Origin: Eubacteriales bacterium
GTDB lineage: Bacteria > Bacillota_A > Clostridia > Christensenellales > Aristaeellaceae
Direction: 5' to 3'
DNA: 5,921 nt
Assembly: GCA_029974855.1 (NCBI GenBank)
Contig: JARKQO010000501.1
Location: forward strand, 1-5,921
Position 1 is the stretch's first letter, and each line of letters begins with the position of its first letter. Shown here piece by piece: positions 1-5,921 of the stretch. Below the pieces are notes generated by a model. It did no database searches. It was not told where the DNA came from and saw only the letters and a list, made by a program, of their open reading frames with translations. The translations under genes were made by a program, and so were the position numbers.

Positions 1-1
1 A

Positions 2-958
2 GCCCCCGGGTATTGCGACCAGGAAAGTGAGGTCATTTTGGGCAAGGCGCTCCGGGACGGCTACAGGGACAAGGTTTTCCTGTCCACAAAGCTGCCGGGG
101 GAGATCCAGGGCTACGACGCCTCCCGCAAATGCCTGGAAACGTCTTTGGAGCGCCTGCAGACCGATCACATCGACTTCTATCATCTTTGGTGCCTCTCCT
201 ACGACAATTTTGGGAAGGAAGGCATCCAGGAGCAGGTGCGCATGGCCCAGCGGGCCCGGGAGGAAGGCCTGATCCGCCACTTGTGCTTTTCCACCCACGA
301 CACCCCCGAGAATATGCGAAAGCTCATTGATACGGGGCTTTTCGCCTCCATGCTCTGCCAGTACAACCTGCTGGACCGGGCCAAGGAGCAGGTGATTACC
401 TATGCGGCGGAAAAGGGGCTGGGCGTGGTGGTCATGGGGCCTGTGGGCGGCGGCAGGCTGGGGGCCCCCTCGCCCCAGGTCCAGGCTTTGCTGCCGGGCA
501 AGGTCCATTCTTCCCCGGAGATCGCCCTGCGCTTTGTGCTGACCCATCCCTGGGTGAGCTGTGCCCTCAGCGGCATGGGCACCCCGGACATGGTGAAGGA
601 GAACGTGCGCGTCGCCTCCCAGGACAGCGACTTGACACCCCAGGAGCGGGAGCGGATAAGCCGGGCCATGGAGGAGCACCAGGAGCGGGCCAAGCTCTAC
701 TGCACCGGATGCAACTACTGCATGCCCTGCCCTGCGGGGGTGAACATCCCCCTGAATTTTGAGACCATGAACTACCACCGGGTCTATGGCCTCACAGAGT
801 TCGCCAAGGCCAACTACGCCGCCATCGGCTCCGCCCCCTGGCTGTCCGGGGAAAGGGCCTCCGCCTGCGTGGAGTGCGGGGAATGCGAGGTAAAATGCCC
901 CCAGCATCTGGAGATCCGCAAGCAGCTGAAGGAAACCGCCAAAGTCCTGGAGGGCTAG
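2..958 (+). CDS. Aldo/keto reductase with C-terminal double 4Fe-4S ferredoxin-like domain (5'-truncated)
   Basis: Probable NAD(P)H- or ferredoxin-linked cytoplasmic oxidoreductase acting on a carbonyl or related substrate; the substrate is unknown. The frame is open from base 2, so the start lies upstream of the window; the TTG at 38 sits inside the conserved segment SEVILGKAL and is not a real start. Visible residues number 318, and the family is usually about 370-380, so roughly 50 N-terminal residues are missing. Numbering from base 2: the catalytic-type Tyr is residue 4 (codon 11-13, before the SE..LGKAL motif) and the active-site Lys is residue 30 in STK (codon 89-91). The strand that normally ends in the catalytic His reads DHIDFYHLWCLS, with Trp at the usual His position and a His two residues earlier. 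The C-terminus carries CTGCNYCMPCP (cysteines at codons 701, 710, 719, 728) and CVECGECEVKCP (866, 875, 884, 896), two clusters of [4Fe-4S] type. This matches COG1453-like reductases. It ends 35 bases before the alcohol dehydrogenase, suggesting one operon. Confidence 0.93.
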   Translation, partial: APGYCDQESEVILGKALRDGYRDKVFLSTKLPGEIQGYDASRKCLETSLERLQTDHIDFYHLWCLSYDNFGKEGIQEQVRMAQRAREEGLIRHLCFSTHDTPENMRKLIDTGLFASMLCQYNLLDRAKEQVITYAAEKGLGVVVMGPVGGGRLGAPSPQVQALLPGKVHSSPEIALRFVLTHPWVSCALSGMGTPDMVKENVRVASQDSDLTPQERERISRAMEEHQERAKLYCTGCNYCMPCPAGVNIPLNFETMNYHRVYGLTEFAKANYAAIGSAPWLSGERASACVECGECEVKCPQHLEIRKQLKETAKVLEG

Positions 959-981
959 GATTTGAAAAATGAACAAGGAAT

Positions 982-990
982 GGGAGAGAG
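982..990 (+). promoter_or_regulatory. Ribosome-binding site of the alcohol dehydrogenase
   Basis: The purine run GGGAGAGAG lies just before the ATG at 994; its GGGAG part leaves a 7-base spacer. A second purine stretch, AAGGAA at 975-980, is slightly far away. The site supports ATG 994 as the start, in agreement with the N-terminus typical of this enzyme family (short lead-in, then NPCKIIFG). Confidence 0.6.
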
Positions 991-993
991 CAT

Positions 994-2160
994 ATGATCG
1001 ATTTTATCTTTGAAAACCCATGCAAAATTATCTTTGGGCGCAACGCCCTGTCCCATTTGGGGGAAGAGGCCGCCCGCTACTCGGATAAGGCGCTGCTGGT
1101 GTACGGCGGCGGGCACATCAAGGCCGTGGGCCTGTACGACCAAGTGATGGACAGCCTGGCCCAGAAGGGCATCCGGGTGTGGGAACTGGGGGGCATTCAG
1201 CCCAATCCCCTGCTGGCCCGGGTCTACGAGGGCATCCGGCTGTGCCGGGAAAACGGCATCGGCTTAGTGCTGGCTGTGGGCGGCGGCAGCGTCATCGACA
1301 CCGCCAAGTCCATCGCCACGGGGACGGCCTATGAGGGGGACGTTTGGGATTTCCACGAGGGAACGGCTGTGCCCGCCTCCTCCTTGCCTGTGGGCACGGT
1401 GCCCACCATCCCCGCGGCGGGCAGCGAGATGAGCTACTCCTCGGTGATCACCAAGGAAGAGGGCATGCTCAAGCGGGGGTTTAACGCCCTGGCCAATGTG
1501 CCAAGGTTCTCCATTCTGAACCCCGAGCTGAGCTTTACGCTGCCCCCCTATCAAACCTCCTGCGGGGCTGTGGACATTTTGGCCCATTTGATGGAGCGCT
1601 ATTTCACCCGGGTGGAGAACGTGATGCTGACGGACCAGCTGCTGGAGGCCGCCATGCGCACGGTGATTGCCCAAGGCCCCATTGCCCTGGCCCACCCCCG
1701 GGATTACGACGCCAGGGCAGAGCTGATGTGGGCGGCGGCCCTGGCCCACAACACTTTGCTGCAAACCGGCCGGATGGGGGATTGGGCCAGCCATAAGCTG
1801 GACCACGAGCTCAGCGCCCTGTACGACATCGCCCACGGGGCCGGGCTGGCCATCGTGTTCCCGGCCTGGATGAAATATGTGCTGCCCCACGGCCCGGCCA
1901 AGCTGAAGCAATTTGCCGTCCAGGTCCTGGGGGTTCCGGAAGACTGCGGGGACGACGAAGCCGTGGCCCGGGAGGGCATCTGCCGCCTGGAGGCCTACTA
2001 CCGCTCCCTGAACATGCCCACCCGGCTGCGGGATGCGGGCATCGGCCAGGACAGGCTGGAGGAAATGGCCGCCCGGGCCACCTCCGGCGGCCTTGTGGGG
2101 GTGTACCATCCCTTGGACCGGGAGGCCGTCTTGGCCATTTACCGCCTGATGGACTCCTAA
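994..2160 (+). CDS. Iron-containing alcohol dehydrogenase, YqhD/butanol dehydrogenase type
   Basis: Cytoplasmic group III metal-dependent alcohol dehydrogenase, expected to reduce aldehydes to alcohols (or the reverse) with NAD(P)H. It is full length at 388 residues, against 387 for E. coli YqhD. The N-terminal Rossmann-like domain carries LLVYGGGHIK (residues 34-43) and the second nucleotide-binding motif AVGGGSVIDTAKS (94-106). The C-terminal helical domain contributes metal ligands Asp194 and His198 (VDILAH), His267 (WASH) and His281 (DIAH), at exactly the YqhD ligand numbers, with the conserved HELSA between the last two. The position corresponding to Ser of the YqhD GGGS cofactor loop is His41, which may alter NADPH preference; this is an inference. 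It follows the Fe-S aldo/keto reductase by 35 bases and is followed by a terminator, so it is probably the last gene of that transcript. Butanol, 1,3-propanediol or general aldehyde-detoxification roles cannot be separated from sequence. Confidence 0.95.
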   Translation: MIDFIFENPCKIIFGRNALSHLGEEAARYSDKALLVYGGGHIKAVGLYDQVMDSLAQKGIRVWELGGIQPNPLLARVYEGIRLCRENGIGLVLAVGGGSVIDTAKSIATGTAYEGDVWDFHEGTAVPASSLPVGTVPTIPAAGSEMSYSSVITKEEGMLKRGFNALANVPRFSILNPELSFTLPPYQTSCGAVDILAHLMERYFTRVENVMLTDQLLEAAMRTVIAQGPIALAHPRDYDARAELMWAAALAHNTLLQTGRMGDWASHKLDHELSALYDIAHGAGLAIVFPAWMKYVLPHGPAKLKQFAVQVLGVPEDCGDDEAVAREGICRLEAYYRSLNMPTRLRDAGIGQDRLEEMAARATSGGLVGVYHPLDREAVLAIYRLMDS

Positions 2161-2191
2161 GCCGACGCCCAAAAGTCAGGGCCTGGCCGCC

Positions 2192-2263
2192 CCCTTCCCG
2201 TTGGCCTTCGCCCCTCCCTCCCGCCTCCCCAAAGGCCGGCGGGAAGGGCGTCTTTTGTTCCTT
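2192..2263 (+). terminator. Rho-independent terminator after the alcohol dehydrogenase
   Basis: Bases 2192-2208 pair with 2232-2248 along all 17 positions, with two consecutive G-U wobbles (2201-2239 and 2202-2238) and no mismatch. The 23-base loop is pyrimidine-rich. A T-rich run, TCTTTTGTTCCTT, follows at 2251-2263. The hairpin starts 32 bases past the TAA at 2158-2160. It should separate the redox genes from the downstream exported-protein/ABC unit. The run is interrupted by G and C, so some read-through is possible. Confidence 0.8.
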
Positions 2264-2345
2264 ACCCCGCTTTTTCAGAACGGTTTTTGGCGGATTGGGA
2301 ACAATCTCCATCCTTGGTGCGTCTTATTCGCAATGGGAGTTCACA

Positions 2346-2353
2346 AAAGGAGG
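2346..2353 (+). promoter_or_regulatory. Strong ribosome-binding site deciding the start at 2365
   Basis: AAAGGAGG is a near-perfect Shine-Dalgarno sequence, 11 bases before ATG 2365. That spacer is slightly long but acceptable. The ATGs at 2333 and 2357 are in a different frame that ends at 2413 with no recognisable product. The start at 2365 also places a classical signal peptide at the N-terminus, which settles the choice over the upstream TTG at 2287. Confidence 0.75.
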
Positions 2354-2364
2354 CCGATGCGCCC

Positions 2365-5031
2365 ATGCGAAGAAAACATCCACTGCGGATTCCGGTATGC
2401 CTGCTGCTTTTGATATGCCTGTTCACCAGCCTGATCCCCTGGGCCCTGGCTAACAGCCTGCCGGACGCGGGCGACATGGAAGGGGAGGCGACCCCCACCC
2501 CCGTGCCCACGGCGGCCGTTCCCAAGGACATCGCCTACCCGGGGCTGACCCTGGAGGCGGAGATCGGCTATGACGGAAGGATCACCTATCTGCGAAAGCT
2601 GCCCCTTCGCGTCACGCTGATCAACCAGGGGGAGAACCTTTCGGGCACCCTGGCGGTGAACATCTACCGCAACCGGGAGGAGTATGACCGGTATGAAATC
2701 CCGGTTTCCGTAGCCTCCCAGGCCGAGGTTCAGGAGCAGCTTCTGGTGGAGCTCACCACGAAGCAAAAGGAGTACCAGGTGGAGTTTCTGGTGGGGGGAA
2801 AGGTCATCGCGTCCCAAACCGTGACCCCTTCCAACGTCATGGACCCTTCCACCATGCTGGTGGCAACCCTGTCCGAAAAAAATGCGCCCCTGTCCCAATT
2901 CATCTTTTCCAACACCAAGGACCCCTTGAAGCGGGGGGAGCAATGGCAGGTGGTGCCGCTGGAAGCGGATAACTTTCCCGAGGATTCGGAGATGATGGAG
3001 GCCTTCGCCTTCCTGGCGGTGGACGGGGTGGACCTAAGCGCCCTGAATCCCCGGCAGCAGGCGGCCCTTGCAAAGTGGCTGGAGGACGGGGGCATTGCCA
3101 TTGTGGGAGGCGGCGCCCAGGCGGCTTTGGGCTTTCCCTTCTTTAGCCAGTTCACCGGGATCACTGCGGGAAGTACCGCCCAAAGCGCAGGGGATATTAC
3201 CCCCTCGTTGCTGTCCTATGTGAAGGCCGCCGAGCCCACTTTAGGGTCGGCCAAGCCTGAAAACCAGGCACAGGCCCAGCTCCTTTCCCCGGAGGGAGCG
3301 GCGCTGCTGACAGAGCTGAAAAACGCCAAAAACCCCTTGGTATCCTTTCAGGAGACAGGGCTTTTGGATATGACCCGGGTGGGGGACGGGGTGGTTTTCA
3401 CCGCGGCCTTCTCCCTGTCGGATAAGCCCCTGAGCGATTGGCTCAGCACCACCGCCTTCTGGCAGCGGGTGCTGATCACCGCCATGGGGGACCAGTATAA
3501 AAAAATTTCGGAGCTCTATTCCAACTACTACCGGCGCAGCAACAGCTACATCGACGGGAATGTCATCGGGCAGATTCCTTTGCCCAACGACAGCAGCTTT
3601 CTGCTTCCGCTGGTTTTGCTGCTGGTGTTTGTGGTGCTGGTGGGCTTTGGCAGCTATTGGTTCCTGAAGAAAAAGGACAAGCGGGACTTGATGTGGGCCA
3701 CCATTCCGGCCCTGTCCATCCTCTTTGTGGCCTTGCTGCTGCTGATGGGCAACACCATGGCCTTCCGGCGGCCCGTGGCCAGCTTGGCGGGCATCGTGAC
3801 CCAGGACGCGGAGGGAAGCCTCAGCGCCTCGGCCATGGTGGGCCTCAGCGTGGCGGAGAACGGCCCTGTTACCATCTCCTCCCAGCCGGGGGAAATCCGG
3901 GTGGCCCAGGAAAGCTACTATGACGACAGCGAACCTCCCAGGACCCACAGGCTCCGCTATGTCTACCGCCAAGGGCCCTCCAACGCCCTCACCTTCCCGG
4001 ACAGCGCTTCCAGAACGGTCCGCTCCTTCTTTGTGGAGGATTTGGAGCTTCCAAAAATCCAAATCCAGGGCGATTGCCGCTGGGAGAAGGACGGGCTCCG
4101 GGTGACAGTGGTAAACCAGGGGGAATACCCCCTCCAGGCCGGCCATGTGATCACACCCATGGGGTACTGTGCCGTGCCCGCTTTGCTGCCCGGCGAAACG
4201 GCGGACCGGCTCATCGCCTACGCCAAGGAGGAGGACCAGAAGGCTCAAGGCCAGCCCGCTGCCAACGCGTACGGCAACATTCCCATTTCGGAGGGGGTGC
4301 TGATCTCTGCCAGCCAGCAGCAGTATACGGATGTGTATAGCATGGTTTCCGCCATCGTCTACCCGGAGGACTTTGCGGACAGCAAGACCCAGGCAAACCG
4401 GCTGTCCAACGAGGAGCGGGAGAAGCGCTCCTTGCAGTCCAACCTGTACAACTATGCCATCAACAACGGCAACTGGTATGAGGAGAGGGCGTTCTTCTAC
4501 TACCTGACTTTTGACGACGGCCTGTTCTCCGTCAATTTGACAGCCAATGGGGAGGCAGTGAAGCGCACCGCCCAGCGGGACGTGATCGGGGCAAAAATAC
4601 AATATCACGCCCTGAGCCCGGAGGGCACGATGCACTACCTGCGGGGCATGATCCCGGTGTTTGAGGCCAAGGAGGAGAAAAACCCCGTTGCCGGGGTCCA
4701 GATCACCGAGCGTTACCGCTACTACCGCCTCCAGGACAAGCCCATGTTCTGCTTCGCCATCCCCCAGGATGCCCGGCATGCGGAACTGACCCTTCTGGAG
4801 CTGGGCGTGGAGTACAGCTACGCGGAATCGGACCTGTATATCTGGAACGCGAAAACCGGGGAATGGAAGCTGATGGACCCCAAGAAAAGCTTGATAAAGC
4901 AGCTGGACTGGAAGGACTGCCTGACCCGGGACGGCGAGCTGTTTGTGCAATATGCGCCGAGCACCTCCAATGGGGATGGGTACGCGGAAATCGCATCCCC
5001 CTACCTGGTGCTGGAAGGGAGCGTGCAATAA
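2365..5031 (+). CDS. Large exported membrane protein with two extracytoplasmic domains, partner of an ABC transporter
   Basis: I do not recognise a named family. The protein is 888 residues from ATG 2365. Residues 1-29 form a signal peptide (MRRKH, a Leu/Ile-rich core, then WALA before Asn30); the Cys at 18 is not in a lipobox. A Pro/Thr-rich linker (41-53) leads into a beta-rich domain (about 57-155) with LRVTLINQGE at 81-90. Next is a probable Rossmann/amidotransferase-like fold (about 160-265) containing FLAVDGVDLSALNPRQQ and KWLEDGGIAIVGGG; the exported N-terminal domain has no cysteine, so a Cys-nucleophile amidotransferase is unlikely. Two hydrophobic helices (about 412-434 and 443-463) flank the basic loop KKKDKR, so that loop should be cytoplasmic and both large domains outside. 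The C-terminal domain (464-888) repeats LRVTVVNQGE at 578-587 and is rich in Tyr. The stop overlaps the ABC ATPase start, so the two are translationally coupled and probably form one complex; an auxiliary role like that of GldG-type subunits is an inference. Confidence 0.88.
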   Translation: MRRKHPLRIPVCLLLLICLFTSLIPWALANSLPDAGDMEGEATPTPVPTAAVPKDIAYPGLTLEAEIGYDGRITYLRKLPLRVTLINQGENLSGTLAVNIYRNREEYDRYEIPVSVASQAEVQEQLLVELTTKQKEYQVEFLVGGKVIASQTVTPSNVMDPSTMLVATLSEKNAPLSQFIFSNTKDPLKRGEQWQVVPLEADNFPEDSEMMEAFAFLAVDGVDLSALNPRQQAALAKWLEDGGIAIVGGGAQAALGFPFFSQFTGITAGSTAQSAGDITPSLLSYVKAAEPTLGSAKPENQAQAQLLSPEGAALLTELKNAKNPLVSFQETGLLDMTRVGDGVVFTAAFSLSDKPLSDWLSTTAFWQRVLITAMGDQYKKISELYSNYYRRSNSYIDGNVIGQIPLPNDSSFLLPLVLLLVFVVLVGFGSYWFLKKKDKRDLMWATIPALSILFVALLLLMGNTMAFRRPVASLAGIVTQDAEGSLSASAMVGLSVAENGPVTISSQPGEIRVAQESYYDDSEPPRTHRLRYVYRQGPSNALTFPDSASRTVRSFFVEDLELPKIQIQGDCRWEKDGLRVTVVNQGEYPLQAGHVITPMGYCAVPALLPGETADRLIAYAKEEDQKAQGQPAANAYGNIPISEGVLISASQQQYTDVYSMVSAIVYPEDFADSKTQANRLSNEEREKRSLQSNLYNYAINNGNWYEERAFFYYLTFDDGLFSVNLTANGEAVKRTAQRDVIGAKIQYHALSPEGTMHYLRGMIPVFEAKEEKNPVAGVQITERYRYYRLQDKPMFCFAIPQDARHAELTLLELGVEYSYAESDLYIWNAKTGEWKLMDPKKSLIKQLDWKDCLTRDGELFVQYAPSTSNGDGYAEIASPYLVLEGSVQ
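5013..5021 (+). promoter_or_regulatory. Ribosome-binding site of the ABC ATPase inside the upstream gene
   Basis: GGAAGGGAG lies within the last codons of the exported-protein gene, 9 bases before ATG 5031. The upstream TAA (5029-5031) and this ATG share one base (TAATG), an arrangement that favours translational coupling and a fixed ratio of the two products. Confidence 0.65.
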
Positions 5032-5921
5032 TGCTTCAGTTGGAAGGATTGACCCGGTACTACGGCCATTTTCTGGCCCTGGACCACCTGAGCCTCACCA
5101 TCGGGGAGGGGGAGCTCCACGGGTTTGTGGGGCCCAACGGCGCGGGCAAAACCACCACCATGAAGATTCTGGCCACCTTGCTGAAGCCCTCCGAGGGCTC
5201 GGCCACCCTGAACGGGATCGAGGTGGGCAAGAATCCTAAGCAGATTCGGCGGATGATGGGCTACATGCCGGATTTCTTCGGCGTATACGACAGGCTGAAG
5301 GCCTGGGAATACCTGGACTTTTACGCCCGGTGCTATGGCTTTGGGTACAACGAGCGCATGCATATGATCGACAGCCTGCTGGAGCTGGTGAACCTCCAGG
5401 ACAAGCGGGAAGCCTATGTGGATGTGCTGTCCAGGGGCATGAAGCAGCGGCTGTGCCTGGCCCGGGCGTTGATCCACGATCCCAAGCTGCTGATTCTGGA
5501 CGAGCCCGCCTCGGGCATGGACCCCAGGGCCCGGGCGGAGATGAAGCAAATTCTCCGCAGCCTCAAGGAGATGGGGAAAACCGTGCTGATTTCCTCCCAC
5601 ATCTTGCCGGAGCTGTCGGAGATGTGCGATTCCCTCACCATCATCGACCATGGCAAGCTGGTGTTTTCCGGCTCCGTGGAGGAGCTGGAAGGCCACATCA
5701 GCGGCCGGGCCCCTATCCGCCTGCGGCTGCTGGAGCGGGAGGAGGGCTCCGTGGCGGAGGAGGCGGTGCGGCTGCTGAAGCAGATTCCCGGGGTTTCCTC
5801 CATCAACCAGGAGGAGCCCGCCTTGCTGAGCCTGCTGTTTGAGGGCACGGACCAGGAGGTGGCCCAGCTGCTGGGCAGGCTCACGGCGCAGCTTCCGGTG
5901 CTGGACTTCCACCGCCAGCCA
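5031..5921 (+). CDS. ABC transporter ATP-binding protein, ABC-2 exporter class (3'-truncated)
   Basis: Cytoplasmic nucleotide-binding subunit that would power an ABC-2-type membrane permease. 297 codons are visible without a stop; relatives are usually about 300-320 residues, so only a short tail is missing. Walker A is GPNGAGKT (34-41). The Q-loop region reads GYMPDFFGVYD, with Asp81 where Gln is usual. The signature is LSRGMKQR (133-140) instead of LSGGQ. Walker B is LLILDEP (153-159), the D-loop SGMD (161-164) and the switch His is 190 (SSHIL). After the ATPase core, residues from about 215 form a C-terminal domain with a beta-alpha-beta pattern, as in DrrA/CcmA-like exporters. ATG 5031 overlaps the upstream stop and has a good ribosome-binding site. 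The substrate is unknown; the paired exported protein suggests a cell-envelope role rather than simple drug efflux. The permease is expected immediately downstream, outside the window. Confidence 0.95.
   Translation, partial: MLQLEGLTRYYGHFLALDHLSLTIGEGELHGFVGPNGAGKTTTMKILATLLKPSEGSATLNGIEVGKNPKQIRRMMGYMPDFFGVYDRLKAWEYLDFYARCYGFGYNERMHMIDSLLELVNLQDKREAYVDVLSRGMKQRLCLARALIHDPKLLILDEPASGMDPRARAEMKQILRSLKEMGKTVLISSHILPELSEMCDSLTIIDHGKLVFSGSVEELEGHISGRAPIRLRLLEREEGSVAEEAVRLLKQIPGVSSINQEEPALLSLLFEGTDQEVAQLLGRLTAQLPVLDFHRQP

Larger units (their letters stand above)
2161..2364 (+). other. Intergenic region: terminator plus leader of the exported-protein/ABC unit
   Basis: A 204-base gap with no supported gene. 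The first half holds the intrinsic terminator at 2192-2263. The second half (about 2264-2345) is less GC-rich and would be the promoter/leader of the next unit. The closest thing to a -35 box is TTGGGA at 2295-2300, but no well-spaced -10 box matches it, so no promoter is called. An in-frame TTG at 2287 would extend the next gene by 26 residues, but it has no good ribosome-binding site and would bury the signal peptide. Confidence 0.6.

Noticed and set aside
969..1013. 14-codon mini-frame (ATG 969 to TGA 1013) overlapping the alcohol dehydrogenase start
   Set aside because: It is too short, with no ribosome-binding site of its own; chance occurrence is the simplest reading.
1264..2172. 302-codon minus-strand open frame opposite the alcohol dehydrogenase
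   Set aside because: The product is Gly/His/Gln-rich without family motifs and lies opposite an enzyme with every catalytic ligand conserved.
2295..2330. Possible sigma-A promoter (TTGGGA followed by T/A-rich TTATTC)
   Set aside because: The spacing is about 22 bases and the -10 match is poor, so it is not supported.
2287..2364. TTG start giving a 26-residue N-terminal extension of the exported protein
   Set aside because: It has no good ribosome-binding site, and the extension would place the signal peptide internally; ATG 2365 has AAAGGAGG upstream.
2201..2413. 70-codon + strand frame spanning the intergenic gap
   Set aside because: It begins inside the terminator stem, has no plausible family, and overlaps the signal-peptide region of the real gene in another frame.
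2410..2420. Possible lipoprotein Cys at residue 18 of the exported protein
   Set aside because: The preceding residues are Leu-Leu-Ile, without the small residue (Gly/Ala/Ser) required before Cys in a lipobox; a WALA signal peptidase I site fits better.
3241..5028. 595-codon open frame on the minus strand opposite the exported-protein gene
   Set aside because: It is a shadow of GC-rich codon use on the + strand: low-complexity Gly/His/Val/Leu-rich product, no recognisable domain, and opposite a convincing gene.
5001..5912. 303-codon minus-strand open frame opposite the ABC ATPase
   Set aside because: Same shadow pattern, and the + strand frame carries all ABC ATPase motifs.

Overview
The window is GC-rich bacterial DNA, densely coded and entirely on the + strand. 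It carries four protein genes, two of them cut by the window edges, plus one clear intrinsic terminator. Codon use is strongly G/C-ending. The Shine-Dalgarno sites are good, one start codon overlaps the preceding stop, and the gene content is an Fe-S aldo/keto reductase, a YqhD/BDH-type alcohol dehydrogenase and an ABC-2-style ATPase with a large exported partner. Together these suggest an anaerobic, GC-rich member of the Clostridia (Oscillospiraceae/Christensenellales-like gut Firmicutes). That placement is an inference from gene style; the window has no phylogenetic marker.

Region 1 (about 2-2160) is a redox pair. The first gene is the 3' part of an aldo/keto reductase fused to a C-terminal domain with two [4Fe-4S]-type cysteine clusters (COG1453-like). 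After 35 bases comes a complete iron-containing alcohol dehydrogenase of the YqhD/butanol dehydrogenase type, with all four metal ligands present at the same residue numbers as in E. coli YqhD. Both are probably co-transcribed cytoplasmic enzymes of aldehyde/ketone and alcohol interconversion. Their physiological substrates cannot be read from the sequence.

Region 2 (2161-2364) is a non-coding gap of about 200 bases. It contains a 17-bp hairpin followed by a T-rich tract, which should end the redox transcript. A leader of about 100 bases follows, ending in a strong AAAGGAGG ribosome-binding site. No convincing promoter was found there.

Region 3 (2365 to the end) starts a second transcription unit. 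Its first gene encodes an 888-residue exported membrane protein I cannot name: signal peptide, large outer domain, two-helix membrane hairpin, then a second large outer domain. Its stop codon overlaps the start of an ABC-transporter ATPase of the ABC-2 drug/lipid/polysaccharide-export class (TAATG). The ATPase runs off the window a few residues short of its expected end. An ABC-2 permease would be expected just downstream. The likely picture is a membrane ABC complex with a dedicated extracytoplasmic subunit, loosely like GldF/GldG-type systems. This is the part of the window most likely to be poorly described. The outer protein has the motif LRVTxxNQGE once on each side of its membrane hairpin, suggesting a duplicated beta-sandwich module.
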